Assembly: GCA_905480565.1 (NCBI GenBank)
Contig: CAJQQW010000207.1
Span: forward strand, 1 to 10,681
Length of the DNA stretch: 10,681 bases
Origin: an uncultured Halioglobus sp.
GTDB lineage: Bacteria; Pseudomonadota; Gammaproteobacteria; Pseudomonadales; Halieaceae
Direction: 5' to 3'
The notes under the pieces were generated by a model, which was not told the DNA's origin, ran no database searches, and was given only the letters and a program-made list of their open reading frames with translations. Within the stretch, counting starts at the first letter, position 1. Every line of letters begins with the position of its first letter. This document shows, piece after piece, positions 5,595-10,681 of this stretch. The position numbers and the translations under genes were made by a program.

Positions 5595-7370
5595 TCACGA
5601 AAGAGTGTCATCCGCTCTGAGGAGGCGTGCAAGAATAGCGGGTGTTAGCAAGCCAACTACATCTGCGGCTCGATCGGTGCCGGCCTCTTTCGTAACCAGA
5701 ATTACATCCGCGCCAGTCTCACATAGAGACGTTAAGGCAGCGAGCGGCGTTGTCTTCGCTGGGAGAACGATAAAACTGAGATCCACCACTGACGAATCTT
5801 CGACGTTTGCGCTACTGCTGGTCGATACCGACACGATCTGGCCTTTACTGTCTTGCAAAACGACTGCTGCATCGGTTTTTATGTCTTTTCCCGGCGAGAC
5901 GATCTCGAAATCGGTGTCCATTAAATCCACGATACGCTCCGTGGTTAGTATTGCAGCGTGCAAACCCTCCGGCACCGTGTGGTGCCGTGCAAGGAGCTTC
6001 ATTGTGTAAATACTTTCGTCCATGATGGCTTTACGCAATCCATAGGCTGCCGTACAGGTGATTATCATCGGGAGCATGCTGGGGTAATCCCGAGTCATTT
6101 CAGCGAGCATGATGATGCCTGTGAGCACAGCACCCGTAGTGCCAGCGATCGCAGCCGCCATACCGGCAATCGCAAAGGTGGTTACCGCGATATCGGCCTC
6201 CGGCACGAGCCATTGGCATAAATAACCTGCAGCGGCACCAACGGTAGCTCCCATAAAAAGCGCTGGTGAAAAAACGCCGCCGGAGGCGCCTGAACCCAAC
6301 GATAAGCAGGTTGCCAGTAGCTTCAAGGTCGCCAGCATTAGCAGGAACCAGGGAGACATAACGGCGCCGCCCAATATATCCATTATCGTCGCGTAACCGA
6401 CACCTTCGACATAGTAATGACCTGCGTGCTGCATCAAAAGGTACATGATTATGCCAACACAGAGCATCCCTAACGCATGGCGAGAGTAATAGTTCCCGGG
6501 CATCGCATCAAATAAATCCTCCAGTTTGTAAAGACCGCGGATAAAGACAACGGATACCAGCCCCATCACACAACCCAGCATCAAAAACGAGAACAGGAGC
6601 ACAGGCGAAAACATCGGGTATACGGGTATTTCTAATTGCGCTACATAAAAGGATGGTTGAGTGCCAAGGAGTAAGTGGCTGATATGAGTGGCAACAACTA
6701 CAGCGATCGAAACCACTAGAAAATTTCGGGCATTCACCGATACCAGCAGTAGCTCCATCGCAAACAAAATACCCCCCAGCGGCGCATTGAAGGTCGCGGC
6801 GATGCCAGCGCCAGCACCGGCAGCGATTAAGGCTACCCGGTCTCTAACCGGCATCGGAAAAATGGCTCCCAGTGTGGAACCGAAAGCGGAGCCAATCTGC
6901 ACGATAGGGCCTTCCCGTCCTACAGAACCCCCGCTACCAATTGAAATAGCCGACGCCAGCGATTTCACGATCGCAACGCGAGGCCGAATGTGCCCCTTGT
7001 TGTAATAAATGGCGTCCATGACCTCTGGAACACCATGGCCTTTCGCTTCAGGCGCGAAATTTTTTACTAACCAGGCAACGACGAGGGCACCAATAACCGG
7101 AATTAGTATCACGCCCATTCCCCAGGGGCCGACTACGGTATGTATGTTGGCGTCATAATCTGCGGATAAGGAGCCAAGAAAAAGGGTGTTATGGACCAGG
7201 CCAATCAACATCCTAAATCCCCATGCACCAATACCCGCTATTACGCCAATAGCTGCCGCCATAATCAGAATAGCCGGCAGGCTTCTCGATTGGGGCTGTA
7301 TTCCAGTATCAGATGTCATAAATAGTTTCTTTTGCGAATGAATAGAACTTGTCCCCGCCTTATTATTCAT
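5595..7370 (-). CDS. CLC-family chloride channel or chloride/proton antiporter with CBS-like C-terminal domain
   Basis: This integral inner-membrane protein of 591 residues (from the ATG at 7370) moves Cl- or a related anion across the membrane. CLC signatures appear in order: GHGVP (111-115), GREGP with the external gating glutamate Glu153, the GILFAMELL helix (Glu206-Leu207), GGVFSP (364-369) and the anion-site tyrosine Tyr429 in DYPSMLPMIIT. Compared with E. coli ClcA, the central serine (Ser107) is His112, and the internal proton glutamate (Glu203) is Leu207. Residues from about 475 form a cytoplasmic tail that resembles a reduced CBS-domain pair (VDLMDTDFEIVSPG ... VGLLTPAILARLL). The start at 7370 is chosen because GGGGG lies seven bases upstream and the predicted promoter starts RNA near 7456. 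A longer GTG start at 7457 would sit at the transcription start itself, and an internal ATG at 7319 has only a weak ribosome site. The family is certain; channel versus exchanger is open. Confidence 0.95.
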   Translation of the reverse strand: MNNKAGTSSIHSQKKLFMTSDTGIQPQSRSLPAILIMAAAIGVIAGIGAWGFRMLIGLVHNTLFLGSLSADYDANIHTVVGPWGMGVILIPVIGALVVAWLVKNFAPEAKGHGVPEVMDAIYYNKGHIRPRVAIVKSLASAISIGSGGSVGREGPIVQIGSAFGSTLGAIFPMPVRDRVALIAAGAGAGIAATFNAPLGGILFAMELLLVSVNARNFLVVSIAVVVATHISHLLLGTQPSFYVAQLEIPVYPMFSPVLLFSFLMLGCVMGLVSVVFIRGLYKLEDLFDAMPGNYYSRHALGMLCVGIIMYLLMQHAGHYYVEGVGYATIMDILGGAVMSPWFLLMLATLKLLATCLSLGSGASGGVFSPALFMGATVGAAAGYLCQWLVPEADIAVTTFAIAGMAAAIAGTTGAVLTGIIMLAEMTRDYPSMLPMIITCTAAYGLRKAIMDESIYTMKLLARHHTVPEGLHAAILTTERIVDLMDTDFEIVSPGKDIKTDAAVVLQDSKGQIVSVSTSSSANVEDSSVVDLSFIVLPAKTTPLAALTSLCETGADVILVTKEAGTDRAADVVGLLTPAILARLLRADDTLS

Positions 7371-7462
7371 TGTACTACCCCCACAGCCCCTCAATTCAAA
7401 CTTGATGGCGCCATGTTCACAATTATCGCAATCAGCAGTGAAAAAATCGCAAACCACATGAT

Positions 7463-7491
7463 TTTTTATGTGCCACCCGAGTTTTCGTCAA
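7463..7491 (-). promoter_or_regulatory. Predicted sigma70 promoter of the CLC gene
   Basis: On the minus strand the -35 box TTGACG (7491-7486; five of six matches to consensus) is separated by exactly 17 bases from TAAAAA (7468-7463; four of six). RNA would begin near 7456, leaving a leader of about 86 bases before the ATG at 7370. The inverted repeat AAAAAATC/GATTTTTT (7441-7448 and 7460-7467) spans the -10 box and start site, so it could act as an operator. Confidence 0.45.
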
Positions 7492-7880
7492 GAGCCCGGC
7501 CACACTTTCGAGAGACTTATATTGAACCCAAGCACGCAGGACTGACAAGTTACTTTTGCGTCGTTAGACCAAAATCAGCATCTGATCTGTCGCTTCTGCC
7601 ACGACCCACCGATAGCGCGGCAAAACACGCAATTCTTTACCAATTGAGCGCTGGTCGGGCGCAGGCAAAATAACCGTATATGAAAAAACCTGAACTCATA
7701 CGCCTTGTTAGCGACCGGAGATGACTAATAGCGTGACGGGCACACGTTACCTGAATGTTCTGCCCCGACCACCAAACGCATTCATACTGAGACTCTGGTT
7801 AAGCCGGGCGCTCCATGTGAGTCTGATCGAATAGAAAATGCAGATACAGGCCGAACATAATCAGCAAATCTCTTCTTTAT

Positions 7881-7909
7881 TTGAGACGGTACGTCAAAAA
7901 GTCTAACAT
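7881..7909 (+). promoter_or_regulatory. Predicted sigma70 promoter of the YohD-like gene
   Basis: TTGAGA (7881-7886; five of six matches to the -35 consensus) and TAACAT (7904-7909; four of six to the -10 consensus) are 17 bases apart. The start of transcription would fall near 7916, giving a short leader of about 24 bases before the ATG at 7940. Confidence 0.5.
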
Positions 7910-7939
7910 CACTCATCTTACTGAACGGCTGAGCACAAA

Positions 7940-8491
7940 ATGTCACTACAGGAATTGATATCCAACTACGGTTATCTGACGATAGCGGTCGGAACGTTTT
8001 TTGAGGGTGAAACCGTTCTCGTTCTGGGCGGCCTGGCCGCGCATCGCGGTTTTTTGCTGCTACCCGGCGTTATTGCCTGCGCATTTTTGGGCGCATTTTG
8101 CGGCAACCAACTGTATTTCCACATTGGTCGCCGCAAGGGCGCAACATTTTTGGCCAAACGGCCAGTCTGGCAGAAGAAATCTGAGAAAATATTCGCTATC
8201 GCAGAGAAACACCAGAATCTGCTAATTTTAGGGTTCAGTTTCACCTACGGGCTACGCACCGTGACGCCATTCTTGCTGGGCGCCACCAAAATATCCGCCG
8301 TCAAGTTCTTCCTGCTTAGCATGATCGGCACGTTCACATGGGCCTCACTGGTCGGCAGTTTAGGCTATTTTTTTGGTTATGCGCTGACGTCGATGTTCGG
8401 CAGTCTCAAACCTTACGAGCCGTGGATTTTCGTGACGTTGGCCGCTGCCGGTGTCACCTTTTGGTTGATTCGCTACCTCCGGCATCGCTGA
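7940..8491 (+). CDS. yohD: DedA-family inner-membrane protein, YohD type
   Basis: This 183-residue protein matches E. coli YohD closely as I recall it: 'ISNYGYLTIAVGTFFEGET' at the N-terminus, LGGLAAHRG near 29-37, the GRRKG loop at 63-67, YGLRTVTPFLLGATKIS near 103-119, and a final membrane span followed by a basic tail (RYLRHR). DedA proteins are multi-pass inner-membrane proteins of the VTT/SNARE-associated superfamily, linked to lipid flipping and membrane homeostasis; the job of YohD itself is poorly defined. The membrane-embedded acidic pair is present (Glu22, Glu24). Two differences stand out: Ser100 sits where YohD has the first arginine of the conserved RF-x4-R motif (Arg106 remains), and GN at 55-56 replaces the usual GD. 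The ribosome site is weak (GAG six bases before ATG), but the promoter position and alignment with YohD support this start. It appears to be a single-gene unit. Confidence 0.92.
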   Translation: MSLQELISNYGYLTIAVGTFFEGETVLVLGGLAAHRGFLLLPGVIACAFLGAFCGNQLYFHIGRRKGATFLAKRPVWQKKSEKIFAIAEKHQNLLILGFSFTYGLRTVTPFLLGATKISAVKFFLLSMIGTFTWASLVGSLGYFFGYALTSMFGSLKPYEPWIFVTLAAAGVTFWLIRYLRHR

Positions 8492-9036
8492 TACAAACCC
8501 ACCCGCACTATTTGTCCCGTGACAGATCATTTGCCAAACCAAGCCAAGTGGTCATAACCGGATAGAGCACAGAAGCTCTCTTATACCTTTAACACGCTAT
8601 AGCCCCCATCATTGGGTTGAAAACCGACCAATACATCAACTGTCATTGCTCAGGCGCACTATTGATCTATCGCTAGCTGCAGTTTTGATACAACACATTA
8701 CTGTCGCGTCGACCGAAGGGGCACGTACGGCCAACAGATAAACGCGGAAACGTGTGCTGGACGTTATTCTAGCCTTGACTCCCAGCGATGCTGTTGATGT
8801 GCCGTAAGCCAAGCGCTGTGCTTTACTCCTCCGCTCTCGTTTGCGTCATATTACCATCACGCCAAATAGTGCGGAACTCTGCTTCGCAGGCTGTGTCTGA
8901 GGACCAGTAAGAAAAAGTTTATACAGCAAAGATCCGGTGCTTCTCCCATTTTCTGGCAAGCATTCAGATTATTCAAACGCTGCGGGGCAACTCTGTCGCT
9001 CTTCGTATCATTGACACTTTTTTTGAGGCTTTTCCA
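8492..9036. other. Intergenic region upstream of the LPMO gene
   Basis: This stretch of about 545 bases holds no credible gene; the minus-strand frame 8857-9114 overlaps the LPMO start and looks like a shadow. A weak hairpin, AGAGC-ACAGAA-GCTCT, at 8564-8579 lies about 75 bases after the YohD-like stop, but no T run follows. For the LPMO, a lone -10-like TATCAT occurs at 9006-9011 without a recognisable -35 box. The TTGACA at 9011-9016 is too close to the start codon to be a -35 box for this gene. The region is long enough to host activator sites, but none is recognised. Confidence 0.5.
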
Positions 9037-10680
9037 ATGAAAAACACAAAAAAGTATTTCGCAATAGTCGCTGGCGTTGCTGCGCTGGGCACGTCGGTTG
9101 AATCGTTTTCTCACGGCTACGTATCCCAGCCGGCTAGTCGGTCTTATCTTTGCAAATTGGGAGACAATACAAACTGTGGCGCGATACAGTACGAACCGCA
9201 GTCTGTGGAAGGTTTGGATGGCAGCCCGCGCTTCCCGATTGGCGGACCATCTGATGGCACAATCGCAGCAGCGGGCAGTCCAGCATGGTCAGAGCTAAAC
9301 GTACAAACACCAACACGTTGGGCAAAGAACGGGATTTCCGCAGGTGCCAATAGTTTTACCTGGACGTTTACGGCAAATCACATTGCTCGGGACTGGCGAT
9401 ACTTTATTACCACACCTGACTGGGATCAGTCACAGCCGCTGTCGCGCGCTGCCTTCGAGTCAACGCCTTTTTGCGAATATGACGGCGGGATGGTGCGTCC
9501 CCCAATGATAATCCAGCATGCCTGCGAGGTACCATCGCGTGATGGCTATCAAGTGATCCTGGCCATATGGGACGTCGGCGATACAGCGGCATCGTTCTAC
9601 AACGCGATTGACGTTGATTTCGGCGAACAAGGCGCACCGCCAATTGGCGACAATCCTTTCATTGAGGTCGGCAGCATCTCGGGAGCTATCGCGCTTAACG
9701 CGGGTGACGTTATTTATACGCGAATTATGGATCAAGATGGAGAAAATACATCGATGTCTGCAGCCTACACGGCAAGTACGGCCACCTCAGGCGCAGCCGC
9801 TAGCCTTGAGCTGGCGCGAATCATTAACGCACAGGGATATTTCTACGCGGGCGAAAAGTCAGGCGATACCTTTACCCCTATCGCGGGCGCGAATAAGATA
9901 TACGCGCTGAAAGATAGTGCCATTCAATCTATTCAGGTCGCAGTTGAATTTGCTGATCTGCAGTCTGACTACCAGGCGATATTGTCTGGTGTTGAATCGC
10001 CGATAGAAATAGGCGCTATGGGCATGGCGGACGTTTACTTCGCCGTTGCTACCAACGAAGCATCAAATATTGTGGCTACCCTGTTTGATGCCGATGGTAA
10101 AACGGTGAGCAGTGATACGTTCTCTCTCGACGATTCTATGCCCGTAATCGATGACACAGAGTCTTGTGATGCGCCTGATACGATACCCTCTATGCAACCG
10201 ATTGACCTCAAGCTTCATATACATGAGGCCGCTGCTGGAGAGTTCACGCTGGTGGTCGTTGCTAACGCTATAGCGGGTAATGCGACAATCCAGAACACCG
10301 CGACAGTCATCCTGACTGATTCCAATACAGACACGCCTGACGGCAACGTTCCGGATTCGTGCAGCGGGTCAGATTTAATGGCATCAATGCATCCTGCTTT
10401 CGACGTATCCACTGTTTACAACGGTGACGAACTGGTTAGTTACAACGGTCTTATTTATAGAGCAAATTGGTGGACGGCGGGTGACGCGCCTGACGCGACA
10501 GACGCATTTGAATTAGTCTCAGCCGTGCGTCTGGAATACTCAGACTCTACCGTGTATCCCGCGGATACAGAGACAATATTCCAGGGCAACGTTTATCGAT
10601 CTAACTGGTGGACACGCGGATCGTCTCCACTCGCCAGCCCGGAGATATGGTCACTCGTCGGACCTGCGCCCTCATGCTAG
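9037..10680 (+). CDS. gbpA: Secreted GbpA-like chitin-active LPMO (AA10) with two tandem C-terminal CBM5/12-type modules
   Basis: This is a complete 547-residue secreted copper enzyme that should cleave crystalline chitin oxidatively and bind GlcNAc surfaces. The signal peptide (1-25) ends at SFS, exposing His26 as the mature N-terminus. His26 and His115 (FTANH) form the copper His-brace, and Phe187 (ASFYN) is the axial residue. Stretches such as CGAIQYEPQSVEG, PLSRAAF and WDVGDTAASFYN match Vibrio GbpA closely. Likely disulfides join Cys39-Cys47 and Cys146-Cys163. The order is AA10 (26-197), GbpA domain 2-like (about 207-305, with GDVIYTRIMDQDG and KIYALK), a domain 3-like region (about 306-428), then two chitin-binding modules: one around YRANWWTAG (474-482), one around YRSNWWTRG (520-528). 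GbpA of V. cholerae has one such C-terminal module and about 485 residues. GAGG eight bases before the ATG supports the start. The gene stands alone; no chitinase is adjacent. Confidence 0.96.
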   Translation: MKNTKKYFAIVAGVAALGTSVESFSHGYVSQPASRSYLCKLGDNTNCGAIQYEPQSVEGLDGSPRFPIGGPSDGTIAAAGSPAWSELNVQTPTRWAKNGISAGANSFTWTFTANHIARDWRYFITTPDWDQSQPLSRAAFESTPFCEYDGGMVRPPMIIQHACEVPSRDGYQVILAIWDVGDTAASFYNAIDVDFGEQGAPPIGDNPFIEVGSISGAIALNAGDVIYTRIMDQDGENTSMSAAYTASTATSGAAASLELARIINAQGYFYAGEKSGDTFTPIAGANKIYALKDSAIQSIQVAVEFADLQSDYQAILSGVESPIEIGAMGMADVYFAVATNEASNIVATLFDADGKTVSSDTFSLDDSMPVIDDTESCDAPDTIPSMQPIDLKLHIHEAAAGEFTLVVVANAIAGNATIQNTATVILTDSNTDTPDGNVPDSCSGSDLMASMHPAFDVSTVYNGDELVSYNGLIYRANWWTAGDAPDATDAFELVSAVRLEYSDSTVYPADTETIFQGNVYRSNWWTRGSSPLASPEIWSLVGPAPSC

Positions 10681-10681
10681 C

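Larger units (their letters stand above)
7371..7939. other. Divergent promoter region between the CLC and YohD-like genes
   Basis: This spacer separates the leftward CLC gene from the rightward YohD-like gene. Each side has a plausible sigma70 promoter, listed separately. Between them, about 7500-7880, I see no gene. Short stretches recall tRNA parts: a D-arm-like segment on the minus strand near 7633-7653 and ACGACCCACC at 7601-7610. No complete cloverleaf can be drawn. Confidence 0.55.

Noticed and set aside
7558..7661. tRNA-like fragments: a D-arm-like TCAATTGGTAAAG on the minus strand near 7633-7653 and ACGACCCACC (like a tRNA-Lys 3' end) at 7601-7610 on the plus strand
   Set aside because: The pieces lie on opposite strands, no anticodon or T arm (GTTCGA) is present, the D-stem has mismatches, and no acceptor stem pairs up at tRNA length.
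8954..8972. TGGCAAG-like sequence considered as a sigma54 promoter for the LPMO
   Set aside because: The second element (TTGC) is missing at the required spacing.
9011..9016. Perfect TTGACA hexamer before the LPMO gene
   Set aside because: It is 20 bases from the start codon, so the matching -10 box would fall at the start codon itself; it cannot drive this gene.

Overview
The window looks like chromosomal DNA of a Gram-negative gammaproteobacterium, probably marine or otherwise aquatic. The clues are a GbpA-type chitin-active lytic polysaccharide monooxygenase, a DedA-family protein of the YohD type, a CLC transporter with a cytoplasmic C-terminal domain, and two small exported proteins with classical signal peptides. 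This assignment rests on remembered family resemblance only. No mobile element, rRNA, CRISPR array or intact tRNA was found.

Layout. Positions 1-552 hold no gene that I can support. From 553 to 7370 every gene lies on the minus strand. Reading in the direction of transcription, these are a CLC chloride transporter (7370 to 5595), a two-gene unit of exported proteins of unknown function (5117 to 4521, then 4524 to 3901, joined by an ATGA overlap), a small cytoplasmic FKBP-type prolyl isomerase (3338 to 3000), and a 703-residue molybdopterin oxidoreductase (2664 to 553). From 7940 the direction switches to plus: a YohD-like membrane protein (7940-8491), then the complete LPMO gene (9037-10680), which ends one base before the window edge. 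The 7371-7939 spacer is therefore a divergent promoter region, with a plausible sigma70-type promoter for each side.

The genes do not form one pathway. Only the exported pair is an evident operon. The others are separated by about 335-570 bases and appear to be single transcription units, so only about 71% of the window codes for protein. The LPMO would be exported and oxidise chitin. The Mo enzyme and FKBP act in the cytoplasm, and the CLC and YohD proteins sit in the inner membrane.

The most unusual points are: a perfect 14-bp inverted repeat with a 4-nt loop inside the end of the second exported-protein gene; the unrecognised exported pair itself; an Asp where formate dehydrogenases have Cys/Sec in the Mo enzyme; His and Leu at the central-serine and internal-glutamate positions of the CLC; loss of one of the two conserved DedA arginines in the YohD homologue; and two tandem chitin-binding modules on the GbpA-like LPMO. 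I see no clear evidence for a wholly new multi-gene system.
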